NCBI GenBank assembly: GCA_024711345.1
Contig: JANJTA010000019.1
Span: 42,473-106,472, forward strand
DNA from: Rhodanobacter sp.
GTDB lineage: Bacteria > Pseudomonadota > Gammaproteobacteria > Xanthomonadales > Rhodanobacteraceae
DNA length: 64,000 nucleotides
Reading direction: 5' to 3'
Of this stretch, positions 46,628-56,092 are shown piece after piece (position 1 is the stretch's first letter; every line of letters begins with the position of its first letter). The translations under genes were made by a program, and so were the position numbers. The notes below the pieces were generated by a model. The model ran no database searches. It was not told where the DNA came from and saw nothing but the letters and a program-made list of their open reading frames with translations.

Positions 46628-48568
46628 TCAGGCCTCGACCAGCATCCGCCCGCTCATCTCCATGTGCATCGCATGGCAGAAGAACGTGCAGTAGTACCAG
46701 AACACCCCCGCCTTGTCGGCGGTGAAGGTGGCCGAGGCGGTGGCGCCGGGGCTGATCTCCATGTTGACGCCGTAGTTGACGATGCAGAAGCCGTGGCTGA
46801 CGTCCTCCACCGCGTCGATGTTGGTCACCACCACGGTCACCTCGTCGCCCTTCTTCACCTTGAAGCTGCCCATGCTGAAGATCGGCGCGGCCGAGGTCAT
46901 GTACACGAACACCTTGCGGCCTTCGCGGATGACCTTGCTGTCGGACAGCACGTTGACGCCGTGGCGCTTGGCCATGGCCACCGTCTCGGCGAAGAACGGG
47001 TCGTCGCGTTCCCAGCTCTTCTTCACCTTGTCGATCAGCAGCCGGCGGTGCAGCAGGATCACGTCGTGCGGCTCGGCGTAGACCGGGCCGTCGGCGACCA
47101 GCTTCATGGTCTCGCCGGAGATGTCGATCAGCTGGTCGTTGTCCGGATGCAGCGGGCCGGTGGGCAGGAAGCGGTCCTTGGAGAACTTGTTGAGCGATAC
47201 CAGCCACTTGCCGTCGGCGTCGCGCGTCTCGCCCATCGAGGTGTGGCAGTGGCCCGGCTGGTAGGCCACGTCGATCTTCTGGCGCAGGTAGTTGACCTTC
47301 TTGCCGTCGTGGGCGGCGATCGCGTCGGCGATGTTCCACTTGGCGATCTGGCTGTCGATGAACAGCGTGGTGTAGGCGTTGCCGCGGCCGTCGTAGGCGG
47401 TGTGCAGCGGGCCCAGGCCCAGCTCGGGCTCGGCCACCACCACGTCACGCGGGTCCTTCAGCTTGCCGGCGAACCAGTCGTCGATGCGGCTCCACTCCAT
47501 CACGGTGACGGTGGGCGACAGCTTGCCGTTGGCCACCACGTACTTGCCGTCGGGGCTGGCGTTGATGCCGTGCGGGTTCTTCGGGATCGGGATGTACAGG
47601 GTGAACGGCGAGCCGTGGCGGCCGTCCAGCACCGGCACCTTCGAGCTGCCGATAGTCTTGAAGTCGCCCTTCTTCACCGCCGCCTCGATGCGCGCGATGT
47701 CGAACACCACCACCCAGTCGCGCTCGGCCTGCATCGTGCCGGGCAGGTCCATGCCGCCTTCGCTGTTGTAGCAGGTGGAGATGGCGTACTTGCCGGCGTA
47801 GTCGGCCTCGGTGTTGTCCAGGTTGCCGTCCACCAGTACCTGCCAGGCGACTTCCATGGTGTCGCCGTCGATGGCGCTGAACATGGTCTGGTACTTGTCC
47901 GGGTCGTCCAGGTCGCGGCCGTCGTTCGGCGCCGGGATCAGGAACTCGCCGTTGGCGAACACGTAGCCGGTGCGCGGCGCGCGCTGCACGCGCAGGCCGT
48001 GGATCGCCTGCACGTTGGGTACGTCGATGATGCGGTCGGTGCGCATCACGTCGCAGCGGATGCGCGCGACGCGGGTGTGCGCCTTGTCGTTGATGAAGAT
48101 GTAGCGGCCGTCGTAGTGGCCGTCGGTCTGGCTCATGTGCGGGTGGTGGCAGTCGCCGCCGGGCGGGAAGTTCGGCCCCAGCACGCGCTTGCTCTCGTTG
48201 GTGACGCCCCAGCCGATGGTGAAGTCGGGGTTGAACACCGGGATGCGCATCAGCTCGCGCATCGAGGGCACGCCGACCAGGCGCACCTCGCCGGACTGGC
48301 CGCCGCTCCAGAAGCCGTAGTACTCGTCGAGCTGGCCGGGTGGCACGTGGTCGGACGCTTCGCCGGCGGTGGAGGCTCCCTTGGCCGGACCGGCGGCGCC
48401 GGCCGCGCCGGCGGGTTCACCGCTGCGGCCGCAGCCCGCCAGCGCCAGCCCCGCCGCGCCGGCGAGGCCAGCCAGTGCGCTGTTCTTCATGAAATTGCGG
48501 CGTGCGGGGTTGCCCGGTTCCGCGGCATGGCCGGACTGGCCGGGTTGGTTGCTCGATTCGTCGTGCAT
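46628..48568 (-). CDS. nosZ: Nitrous-oxide reductase, clade I type
   Basis: NosZ reduces N2O to N2 in the periplasm. The 646-residue protein has a twin-arginine signal (RRNFMK, residues 23-28) as in clade I, unusually followed by a lipobox-like LAGC (C46). A seven-bladed propeller with CuZ ligands GDCHHPH (H141, H142, H144) and EPHD precedes a cupredoxin CuA domain: H in EDVSHGF and CTFFCHAMHMEM (C627, C631, H635, M638). F629 takes the place of the CuA-loop Trp. The ATG is at 48568. It is third in the operon after nosX and nosR. Confidence 0.97.
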   Translation of the reverse strand: MHDESSNQPGQSGHAAEPGNPARRNFMKNSALAGLAGAAGLALAGCGRSGEPAGAAGAAGPAKGASTAGEASDHVPPGQLDEYYGFWSGGQSGEVRLVGVPSMRELMRIPVFNPDFTIGWGVTNESKRVLGPNFPPGGDCHHPHMSQTDGHYDGRYIFINDKAHTRVARIRCDVMRTDRIIDVPNVQAIHGLRVQRAPRTGYVFANGEFLIPAPNDGRDLDDPDKYQTMFSAIDGDTMEVAWQVLVDGNLDNTEADYAGKYAISTCYNSEGGMDLPGTMQAERDWVVVFDIARIEAAVKKGDFKTIGSSKVPVLDGRHGSPFTLYIPIPKNPHGINASPDGKYVVANGKLSPTVTVMEWSRIDDWFAGKLKDPRDVVVAEPELGLGPLHTAYDGRGNAYTTLFIDSQIAKWNIADAIAAHDGKKVNYLRQKIDVAYQPGHCHTSMGETRDADGKWLVSLNKFSKDRFLPTGPLHPDNDQLIDISGETMKLVADGPVYAEPHDVILLHRRLLIDKVKKSWERDDPFFAETVAMAKRHGVNVLSDSKVIREGRKVFVYMTSAAPIFSMGSFKVKKGDEVTVVVTNIDAVEDVSHGFCIVNYGVNMEISPGATASATFTADKAGVFWYYCTFFCHAMHMEMSGRMLVEA

Positions 48569-48597
48569 GGCATTCCATCCGTTCGGATCGTGGTGGT

Positions 48598-50787
48598 TCA
48601 GTCGGCGATCTTCGCCGGCTCGCGGGTTTCCGGCGTCGCCGCCGGGGTAATCGTCAGCACCGGGGTGGGCAGCGGCCGCGCGGCGCGCTCGCGCTTCTTG
48701 CGGCGCTCCACCAGCGGCGGGCACTTCTGGTCGTTGGCGTAGGTGACCTGGCAGTCCAGGCAGTAGTGGCATTCGTTGAAATTGATCTGGCCGATCGCGT
48801 TGATCGCCTTCACTTCGCATTCGTTGGCGCAGATCTGGCAGGGACGGCCGCATTCCTTGCGCCGGCGCAGCCACTCGAACAGGTGCCAGCGACCGGACAC
48901 CGCCAGACCGGCGCCCAGCGGACACACGTAGCGGCAGTAGAACTTGTTGTTGAACGCCGCCACCGCCACCAGCGCCAGTGCGTAGAGCACGTAGCCCCAG
49001 GAGCGGGCGAAGTGCAGCGTGATGGCGGTCTTGAACGGCTCGATCTCGGCGTAGTGCTCGGCCAGGTTGAGCGACTGCAGCGACATCCCGAACAGCACCA
49101 GCAGCACGATGTACTTGATCGCCCACAGCCGCTCGTGCAGGTACTGCGGCACCTCGAACTGCGGCACGTGCAGCCGGCGCGCCAGCTTGTTCACCAGCAC
49201 CTGCAGCGCGCCGAACGGGCACAGCCAGCCGCAGTAGATGCCACGCCCGAGCAGCAGCAACGTGGCGGCCACGAACACCCACAGGATGAACACCAGCGGA
49301 TCCATCAGGAAGGTGGACCAGTGGAAGCCGTGCAGCACCGCCTGGATGAAGGTGAGGATGTTCACCACCGACAGCTGCGCCAGCCCGTACCAGCCGATGA
49401 ACACCAGCGTGTAGATCAGGAAGCCCACGCGCAGGCGTTCGAGCAGGTGCGGGCGCGTCACGATCCAGTCCTGGAACATCAGGATCAGGGTGAGCACGGT
49501 GAGCCCCGCCACCAGCAGCGCGATGTCGACGCGCCGCCCGTGCCACACCTTCTGCCACAGCGGCGCGTCGGCCGGCAGTGCGTCGGCGTCCGCCGCGGCC
49601 GCCGCTTCCGGGCGCGTGGTGTAGGCCGGCGGCATGCGGTAGTCGCGGGTGAAGGTGTGGTAGATGCTCTGCAGCGGGCCGACCTGGCGATTCACCAGCA
49701 GCTGCAGCGTCCACGGCCGGGTGGCGTCGAAGCCGCTGCCGCCGCCACGCACGATGAAGATCGCCTGCTCGGCGAACGCCGGCTTGCCGCGCAGCGGGGT
49801 GTCGTTCAACGGCACCAGGTCGGTGTCCTTGAACAGCGCCAGCTTGCCGTCCTGCAGCAGGTGCACGCGGTCGAAGATGCCGCCGCGCACGTAGCCCACG
49901 CCCTTGAACGAGTAGATGCCGTTGGCCATCACCGCGATCGCCGAGTCGCCGGGCTTGAGCAGCTTCATCAGGTCGGCGTGCGCGGCGGCGCCGAGCAGGT
50001 TGCGGCCCACCGTCGGCGGGGTGACGTCGGCGAAGTACAGATCGATGAAGCTGTCCGCGCCGTGGCCGGGCGCCGGCGCGGTAGGGTCGTCGACCAGGCC
50101 GCTCTCCGGCTGGCCCTTGAAGGCGTCGATCACCTCCTGCCGGGTCAGCTGCAGGTGGCCGATCGCGCCGTTGCCGGTCAGCGCCTGCCAGTCGGCCGGC
50201 ACGAAGTAGTCGGCGCGCACCTGCGCGGCGGCCGCGTCGGTGTCGACGACGCCGGCGATCAGCTTGCGCGAGGCGGCCACCTTCAGCGCCGAGTTCATGA
50301 TGGTCTCGTTGGCCACCATCGAGGTCACCGTGGCGCTGCTGATCGCGTCGATGCGCACGCTGCCGCTGCCGCCGCCGCCGACCACGATCCGGTCGTCCAC
50401 GCGGTGACCGATGTAGCGAGCCACGAAGTCGTACAGCTTCTGTACCGGGATGCCGACCAGGAGGATCGGCTCGTGCTGCTCCAGCACGCGGACGTCGCGG
50501 ATGCTGCCGTCAGTGCCGATCGACACCAGCATGTTGATCGGCGCGCCGGAGTAGGCCGGCACCGGCGCCACCATCGCCGTCTCGAACACGTAACCGATCA
50601 CCTGGTCGCCGTGGTACACGGCCGCGGCGGGCGGATTGCCCTCGACGTCGCCGAAGCGGTCGGCCTGCGGGAACACCTGGTGCAGCGGCGGATACTTCGC
50701 GTCGATGCCGGCCAGCGCCGCGGAGGCGGGCAGCAGCAACGCCAGCGCGAGCAGCAGCCGGGCGATGAGTGGGCGTGCGTCGCGCAT
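48598..50787 (-). CDS. nosR: NosR membrane flavo-iron-sulphur regulator
   Basis: NosR passes electrons to NosZ and is needed for nos expression in pseudomonads. The 729-residue protein has a signal sequence, a periplasmic FMN-binding domain with the flavinylation motif DAISSAT (T153), about five TM helices, the CX3CP motifs CGWLCPFGA and CRYVCPLGAG, and C-terminal ferredoxin-like cysteines CGRPCQICANECEV and CHYCLDCQVTY. The FMN is attached by the ApbE-type protein just upstream. The TGATG overlap with it couples translation. Confidence 0.96.
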   Translation of the reverse strand: MRDARPLIARLLLALALLLPASAALAGIDAKYPPLHQVFPQADRFGDVEGNPPAAAVYHGDQVIGYVFETAMVAPVPAYSGAPINMLVSIGTDGSIRDVRVLEQHEPILLVGIPVQKLYDFVARYIGHRVDDRIVVGGGGSGSVRIDAISSATVTSMVANETIMNSALKVAASRKLIAGVVDTDAAAAQVRADYFVPADWQALTGNGAIGHLQLTRQEVIDAFKGQPESGLVDDPTAPAPGHGADSFIDLYFADVTPPTVGRNLLGAAAHADLMKLLKPGDSAIAVMANGIYSFKGVGYVRGGIFDRVHLLQDGKLALFKDTDLVPLNDTPLRGKPAFAEQAIFIVRGGGSGFDATRPWTLQLLVNRQVGPLQSIYHTFTRDYRMPPAYTTRPEAAAAADADALPADAPLWQKVWHGRRVDIALLVAGLTVLTLILMFQDWIVTRPHLLERLRVGFLIYTLVFIGWYGLAQLSVVNILTFIQAVLHGFHWSTFLMDPLVFILWVFVAATLLLLGRGIYCGWLCPFGALQVLVNKLARRLHVPQFEVPQYLHERLWAIKYIVLLVLFGMSLQSLNLAEHYAEIEPFKTAITLHFARSWGYVLYALALVAVAAFNNKFYCRYVCPLGAGLAVSGRWHLFEWLRRRKECGRPCQICANECEVKAINAIGQINFNECHYCLDCQVTYANDQKCPPLVERRKKRERAARPLPTPVLTITPAATPETREPAKIAD

Positions 50788-51863
50788 CAGGCCAGCTCCG
50801 CCGTGCCGGCGACCAGCGGCAGGTCGCGCGAACGCCAGCGTTGCTCGCCGGTACGCGAGAACGCCAGCCACTGGTGGTCGCGCGCCGCCATCAGCGCGGA
50901 CAGCTGCGGCCGCTCCAGCGAAAACGCCGCCGTGCTCATGCCGTCGGCCAGCACCGAACGTTGCGCCATCACGGTCACGCTGGAATAGCTTTGCGGCGAC
51001 CAGCCGGTGCGCGGGTTGACGATGTGGAACAGCCGCCGGTCGGCGGAGAAGAACACGCGGTAGTTGCCCGAGGTCGAGAGCGCCGCGTTGCGCAGCTGCA
51101 GCACCGCCGCCACCCGGCTCACGTCGCGCGGGTCGACGATGCCGACGTTCCAGTGCCGCGCCGGGTCGTTGCCGCAGATCGCGTGGATGTCGCCACCGGC
51201 GTCGATCAGGCCGTACTCGATGCCGGCGCCGCGCAGCGCCGCGATGCCCTGGTCGACCACGTGGCCCTTGGCGATGCCGTCCAGGGTGATCGCCATGCCG
51301 GGGCGCAGCAGCCGCGCGCCGCGCGCGTCCAGCACGAGGTCGCGGTAGCCGACCAGCGTGTCGCGACCTTCGGCCAGGTGCTGCTCGTGCGCGTCGGTGC
51401 GGCTCGCGCCGCGCAGCGTTTCGAGGTAGCGCAGCACCGGCAACACGGTGACGTCGAACGCGCCGCCGGTCAGCGCCGACAGCGCCAACGCCTCGCGCAG
51501 CACCGCGTGCAGGTTCGCCGGCACCAGCGCCAGCCGGCCGTCGCGGTTCAGCCGCGACAGCGGGCTGGCGGGTTCGAAGCGGGTCAGCTCGGCCGCCGTC
51601 GTCGCCATCCGTGCGAACGCCGTCTCGATCGCCTCACCCGCCGCCTGCACGTCGTCAGACAGGCAGGTCACCGAAACGGAGGTCTGCATCAGCGTGCGCT
51701 CGCGGCGCAGCTGCCACAGGTTCTGCTTGCGCTTGAGCACCGCCCAGCCGCCGCCGGCGAGCAGGCCGCCGGTGATGGCGAGTTGGCCGGCCTGCCTGAG
51801 CAGGCGCCGCCGCGCGGGCGAGCGCAGGTCGTCGGAGTCGCTGGAATCGGTGGAGCGGCGCAT
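50787..51863 (-). CDS. nosX: NosX/ApbE-type FAD:protein FMN transferase
   Basis: An ApbE-family enzyme that covalently attaches FMN to NosR in the periplasm. The 358-residue protein has an N-terminal Tat-like signal (RRRLLRQAG), and the family motifs AFDVTVLP, DGIAKGHVVDQ, NAGGDIHA-like IDAGGDIHA and NPRTGWSP. It is the first gene of the nos operon, overlapping nosR. The ATG at 51861-51863 sits before the charged region; the frame continues upstream without a better start. Confidence 0.94.
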   Translation of the reverse strand: MRRSTDSSDSDDLRSPARRRLLRQAGQLAITGGLLAGGGWAVLKRKQNLWQLRRERTLMQTSVSVTCLSDDVQAAGEAIETAFARMATTAAELTRFEPASPLSRLNRDGRLALVPANLHAVLREALALSALTGGAFDVTVLPVLRYLETLRGASRTDAHEQHLAEGRDTLVGYRDLVLDARGARLLRPGMAITLDGIAKGHVVDQGIAALRGAGIEYGLIDAGGDIHAICGNDPARHWNVGIVDPRDVSRVAAVLQLRNAALSTSGNYRVFFSADRRLFHIVNPRTGWSPQSYSSVTVMAQRSVLADGMSTAAFSLERPQLSALMAARDHQWLAFSRTGEQRWRSRDLPLVAGTAELA

Positions 51864-52238
51864 GGGATGGCTCCCGTGGCGATGGGTGGGTGGCGTGATG
51901 CGGTGCGAGGGTTCAGGCCGCACTGGCGGCCATGCGTGACGGAGGGTGCGCGGCATGCCCGCGCGTGGTCTCCTGCGCGCCGAAGCGGCGCGGCAAGGTC
52001 GTGTCCGGATGAGTGTGGTCGACGCTGGCGGCGTGCGGGCTCGGCCATGCCCGCCCGGCAGCCCGGGACGGGCATGTGCCGACGATGACGGTGTCGCAGC
52101 TGACCATGGGGGAATCCGCCCTGTGAACGGTGCGGATCATGCACGTGCATGGGCACGGCGATTTTGATTTCGATCAGCTACACCCGGATGGCCCGTGCGG
52201 TCGAATGCCACATGGGCCGATCGACGCCGGGCGGCGCG
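51864..52238. other. Long leader region of the nos operon
   Basis: About 375 bases between nosX and the acylase gene. The only regulatory motif seen is the FNR-type box at 52164-52177. Short open frames of 73-155 residues occur, but none has a family motif. The site lies 307 bases from the nosX start, so a long untranslated leader, or an unseen second promoter, is implied. Confidence 0.5.
52164..52177 (-). promoter_or_regulatory. FNR/DNR-type box for the nos operon
   Basis: TTGATTTCGATCAG is one base from the full consensus. It is the only such site found before nosX. A position at -41.5 would put the transcript start near 52129. Confidence 0.55.
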
Positions 52239-54665
52239 TCAGCGTGCGGCGGGCTGCAGCAGCAGCGTGTGTTGCGTCGGCCCGGGCAGCAGCGGCGTCG
52301 GCCGGCCTTCGACCCAGTCCTCGTGTCCTGCGCCGAAGTACGGCGACAGCGGGTGGTCGCTCTGGCCGCCGGGCATGTTGAGGATGCCGCGGGCCTCCTG
52401 GCCGGGCGCCACCGCCAGGTGTTCGGAGGCGCCGAAGCCGGGCGCGGCGACGTGCGGCATGTTGTTGTCGCCGGGGATCGGCTGCTCGGGCATGTCGATG
52501 AAGCGGCCCAGCCACGACGGCAGCGCGGCGGACAACGGGTGGCGGATGCCGGCACGGTTGCGTTCACCCCAGCTGCGTGCGGCGAGGCCGCCGGGTTGCC
52601 GGCCGAGCTCGTCCGCCACCTGCTTCGCCGCGTCGACGAGCAGGGCGTGCCAGTCCGGATACTTCGGATCGAGCCATGCCATCGGCTGCCGGTGGACCAG
52701 CGCCCATACCGCCGCCTCGGCGCTGTTCTCGCCCGGCCAGCTGAAATCCGCGTAGCGCTGCTGCACCCGTGCCGCGAACGGGGCCAGCACCGCTTTGCCG
52801 ACCTGGTCGCGGAAGGCGCGCACCAGCCGGTAGTCGACGCTGTCGACTGCGGCGCGGCCGCCCCAGGTGGCGGTGAGCCGGCGCAACGCCTGCAGTGCGG
52901 GATCGCGGTTGTCGGCCAGGGTGTCCTGCAGCAGGCGCTGCCAGCGGGTGAGGAACAGCGCACGGTCGTCCAACTGGATGTCGAGCAGGGCGCCGGGGGT
53001 GAAGCTGGCGCGGGCCCGCAGGTCGTCGCGGATCTGCTGGGCCCGGGCGCCGAGGTCGTGGCCACCGTTGCCGAGCAGGGCCAGCGCGTCGCCATCGACG
53101 GTACGGTTGTTCGCCGTCCACAGGCGGCCGTCGGCGGGGTTCTCGATGCGCGGGTACTGCGCGGGCGCGGCCCAGCCCTGCCAGCCGCTGCCGGGCGTCG
53201 ACCAGTCCGACGGCAGCCGCGGGTCGATGCCGGCGCGCAGCGGGATGCTGTTGCCGGCAATGGTCCAGCCGATGTGGCCGGCGCGGTCGGCGACCAGCAG
53301 GTTCTGCGGCGGGATGCCGAGCCGCGGCGCCAGGTCGAGTGCCGCAGCCACGTCGGGCGCGCGCTCCAGTTGCAGCAGGTCGAGGTTGTAGCCGTGCGCG
53401 CGGCCGCCGATCCAGGCCAACGCCAGCGGCGTGCCGTCGGTGTCGGCGGCCATGATCGGACCCCAGCGGGTGTCCTCGACCTTGAGCACGGCGTCGGGCT
53501 GGCCCTTGATCCGGATGTGCTCCTGATGGGTCTCGATGCTGGCCCAGCCGTCCGCCACCTGGTAGCGGGAAGCGTCGGCCGGATCGCGCCGCACGCGCAC
53601 CCAGTCCTGCCAGTCGCCGTAGCTGTTGGTGAAGCCCCAGGCGATCTGGCCGTTGGAGCCGACGATGATCGCCGGCGTGCCGGGCAGGCTGACGCCGTTG
53701 ATGTCGCGCCGGCCGCCCGGCGCGCTGGCGTCGGGGTAGCGCAGGCGGGTGCGGAACCAGATGTTCGGCACGCGCAGGCCCAGGTGCATGTCGTTCGCCA
53801 GCAGCGCGGCGCCGTTGCCGGAGAGCCTGCCGGCCACGGCGAAGTTGTTGCTGCCGGGGCGCGGCGCGTCCAGTGCCGGCGCCAGTGCGGCCGCCAGCGC
53901 GGTGGAGGCGGTATCCGGTGCGCGCTGGCGCAAGTCGAATGTGCCGGCGGCGGGAATCACCGGTGCGCGCGACAGGCGGCCGCTCAACGGCGCTTCCCAG
54001 TCGGGGTCAGGCGCCAGCAGGAAGTCCACCACCGGGCCGGGCAGCACCGCGCGCATCTGCGCGATGCGCCGTTCGCGCTCGTTGCGGCCGCCGCCATTCA
54101 GGTCCAGGTACATCGCGGCGATCACCAGCAGGCTGTCTTCCGTGCGCCACGGTTGCGGCCGGCTGCCCAGCAGCAGGTATTCCCACGGCGACACGCGCAG
54201 GTCGGCGAGGCCGGCGTTGACGCCGTCGCGGTAGCGCTCGAGCTGGCGCTGCTCGGCGGGCGGCAACTGCGCATAGGCGGCTGCGGCCACGGCGCGCAGG
54301 CGATGGCGGCGATGGTCCAGGTCGGCCTTCAGCGCGGCCGGCCCGACCAGCGCGGACAACTCGCCGGCGCTCGCGCGGCGCATCAGGTCCATCGCGAAGA
54401 AGCGCTCCTGCGCATGCGCGTAACCCAGCGCATAGCTGATGTCGGTGCGGTTCGCGCCCTCGATGGTGACCGTGCCCAGCGCGTCGCGGCCAATGCTGAC
54501 CGGCGCCGCCAGGCCGGCGACCGGGCGCGTGCCGTCGAGTCGCGCGCGGCTGCCGGCGAGCAGCCACCACAACACCACGAAGGCAACCGCCAGCAGCGCC
54601 AGCAAGGCCAGCGACAGGGCACGCAGGACGCGCCAGCGGGATTTCCTCGTCGAGGTTGCCGTCAT
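52239..54665 (-). CDS. Penicillin acylase-family (Ntn) amidohydrolase
   Basis: An 808-residue Ntn-hydrolase precursor. An N-terminal TM helix or uncleaved signal (about 14-36) leads to an alpha domain, then the autocatalytic cleavage site before S272 in RPGSNNFAVAG. The beta domain has NDMHLGL and GWGFTNSYGDWQDW-type motifs. Such enzymes hydrolyse acyl amides, including N-acyl homoserine lactones or beta-lactams; the substrate is unknown. It overlaps the phosphodiester glycosidase gene by ATGA, and it lies between that gene and the nos operon. Confidence 0.92.
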   Translation of the reverse strand: MTATSTRKSRWRVLRALSLALLALLAVAFVVLWWLLAGSRARLDGTRPVAGLAAPVSIGRDALGTVTIEGANRTDISYALGYAHAQERFFAMDLMRRASAGELSALVGPAALKADLDHRRHRLRAVAAAAYAQLPPAEQRQLERYRDGVNAGLADLRVSPWEYLLLGSRPQPWRTEDSLLVIAAMYLDLNGGGRNERERRIAQMRAVLPGPVVDFLLAPDPDWEAPLSGRLSRAPVIPAAGTFDLRQRAPDTASTALAAALAPALDAPRPGSNNFAVAGRLSGNGAALLANDMHLGLRVPNIWFRTRLRYPDASAPGGRRDINGVSLPGTPAIIVGSNGQIAWGFTNSYGDWQDWVRVRRDPADASRYQVADGWASIETHQEHIRIKGQPDAVLKVEDTRWGPIMAADTDGTPLALAWIGGRAHGYNLDLLQLERAPDVAAALDLAPRLGIPPQNLLVADRAGHIGWTIAGNSIPLRAGIDPRLPSDWSTPGSGWQGWAAPAQYPRIENPADGRLWTANNRTVDGDALALLGNGGHDLGARAQQIRDDLRARASFTPGALLDIQLDDRALFLTRWQRLLQDTLADNRDPALQALRRLTATWGGRAAVDSVDYRLVRAFRDQVGKAVLAPFAARVQQRYADFSWPGENSAEAAVWALVHRQPMAWLDPKYPDWHALLVDAAKQVADELGRQPGGLAARSWGERNRAGIRHPLSAALPSWLGRFIDMPEQPIPGDNNMPHVAAPGFGASEHLAVAPGQEARGILNMPGGQSDHPLSPYFGAGHEDWVEGRPTPLLPGPTQHTLLLQPAAR

Positions 54666-55480
54666 GGCTTGGCGAACACCGCGAAGATGCCTGCGTACGG
54701 CTTGACCATGAACGCCGGCGCGCCGGCATAGCCTTCGCCGTCGACGTACAGCTGCGAGATGCTGCCGTCCAGGTAAAGCGCGTCGCGGCAGCCCAGCTTG
54801 TCGCGGAACAGCCGTCCGAACGCGTGGAAGTTCACCGGCGTCTCGCTTACCGCGAACACCACTTCGGTGGGCGTGCGCGCGCACACGCCGCTGCGCCACT
54901 TCATGCTGGCGGAGTCGTCGACGAACTGCTCGTTGAGCTTGCCGTCGATCAGCAGCATCGGCCCGGACTGGGTCGCCCACTGCACGCTCTTGCCATCGGC
55001 CTTGAACGCGGCGCTGGTGCGCACCGCGGCATGGCCGTCCGGATACACCGCGAACACGCCGTTCGGCAGCAGCGAGAAATTGCCCGCGGCCGGGTTGCCA
55101 TGCGCCAGGTTCAGCGGCACCACCGTCTTGCCGTTCTCCACGTGCAGGCCCAGCGGCGCGAACTTGTGGTCGTAGATGCCCGCGTTGGCCGCGAACAGCA
55201 AGCGCCGGCCGTGGGCTGCGCCCCACTGGCGCAAGGCCTCGATGCTGCCGAACGGCTGGCCGCTGCCCGCCTCGCGCCAGTGCAGACTGAGCTGCTCGCG
55301 CTTCAGGTTGATGTGCACCACGCGGTAATTCTGCCCTTCGAACGCCAGCTCGCGGCTGTCCAGCGCCGACGAACCCGGGGCGCAGCCGGCCGTGCCGGCA
55401 AGCAGCAGGAACGCCAGCGCGTGCAGCAGCACGCGTGGCCGGAGCGGAAGCGGTCGGGACGGGAAAACGGAGGCGCGCAT
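54662..55480 (-). CDS. Phosphodiester glycosidase family (NAGPA/DUF2233) lipoprotein
   Basis: A 272-residue exported protein with a hydrophobic signal (about 15-30) and a lipobox-like GTAGC. Family motifs include FAANAGIYDHKFAPLGLH, SGPMLLIDGKLN, TGVCARTPTEVVF-like SGVCARTPTEVVF and LDGSISQLYVDG. Family members cleave sugar phosphodiester bonds, but bacterial substrates are poorly known. The ATG at 55478-55480 begins the signal peptide. It is coupled to the acylase gene. Confidence 0.88.
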   Translation of the reverse strand: MRASVFPSRPLPLRPRVLLHALAFLLLAGTAGCAPGSSALDSRELAFEGQNYRVVHINLKREQLSLHWREAGSGQPFGSIEALRQWGAAHGRRLLFAANAGIYDHKFAPLGLHVENGKTVVPLNLAHGNPAAGNFSLLPNGVFAVYPDGHAAVRTSAAFKADGKSVQWATQSGPMLLIDGKLNEQFVDDSASMKWRSGVCARTPTEVVFAVSETPVNFHAFGRLFRDKLGCRDALYLDGSISQLYVDGEGYAGAPAFMVKPYAGIFAVFAKP

Positions 55481-55576
55481 CCGTCGATGGTCGCCGCCCG
55501 GCCGTGCCGGTGCAAGCCCGTCCCTGCGTCGCGCGGCGGCTGTCGTTAAACTGGTCTCTTTTCGCGGTGCCCGCCC

Positions 55577-56065
55577 ATGCCCTATACCCCGATAGTGGCG
55601 ACGCTCGGTTACGTGCTGTCGCCCGACCGCGGCAACGTGCTGATGATCCATCGCAACGCCCGCCCGGACGACCTGCACCTGGGCAAGTACAACGGCCTGG
55701 GCGGCAAGATGGAGCCGGGCGAGGACATTGCCGCGTGCATGCGCCGGGAGATCCGCGAAGAGGCCGGCATCGAGTGCACCTCAATGCAGCTGCGCGGCAC
55801 CCTGAACTGGCCGGGTTTCGGCAAGCAGGGCGAGGACTGGCTCGGCTTCATCTTCCTGATCGACGGCTTCAGCGGCGAGCCGCACCAGGGCAACCACGAG
55901 GGCACGCTGGAATGGGTGCCGCGCGCGCGCCTGCTGGAGCTGCCGATGTGGGAGGGCGATCGCCACTTCCTGCCGCTGGTGTTCGACGCCGACCCGCGCC
56001 CGTTCCACGGCGTGATGCCGTATCAGGGCGGCCGCATGCAGTCGTGGTCGTTCAGCCGGTTGTGA
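55577..56065 (+). CDS. Nudix hydrolase (8-oxo-dGTP diphosphatase-like)
   Basis: A 162-residue Nudix enzyme. The Nudix box is GGKMEPGEDIAACMRREIRE then EAGI, with all GX5EX7REUXEEXGU residues. It probably cleans up oxidised nucleotides or another diphosphate; the N-terminal YTPIVATLGYVLS and C-terminal end resemble MutT-like proteins. It stands alone and converges with the lipoate ligase genes, 27 bases away. Confidence 0.93.
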   Translation: MPYTPIVATLGYVLSPDRGNVLMIHRNARPDDLHLGKYNGLGGKMEPGEDIAACMRREIREEAGIECTSMQLRGTLNWPGFGKQGEDWLGFIFLIDGFSGEPHQGNHEGTLEWVPRARLLELPMWEGDRHFLPLVFDADPRPFHGVMPYQGGRMQSWSFSRL

Positions 56066-56092
56066 GCGCCGCGTCGGGTCTGTCGCCCGCGC

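Noticed and set aside
46628-49714. A 1028-residue open frame spanning nosZ and part of nosR
   Set aside because: The part upstream of 48568 is a GC-rich shadow of nosR in another frame; NosZ begins at its Tat signal.
52239-55784. An 1181-residue frame suggesting an acylase fusion
   Set aside because: The extension covers the phosphodiester glycosidase gene out of frame; the two genes overlap by ATGA instead.
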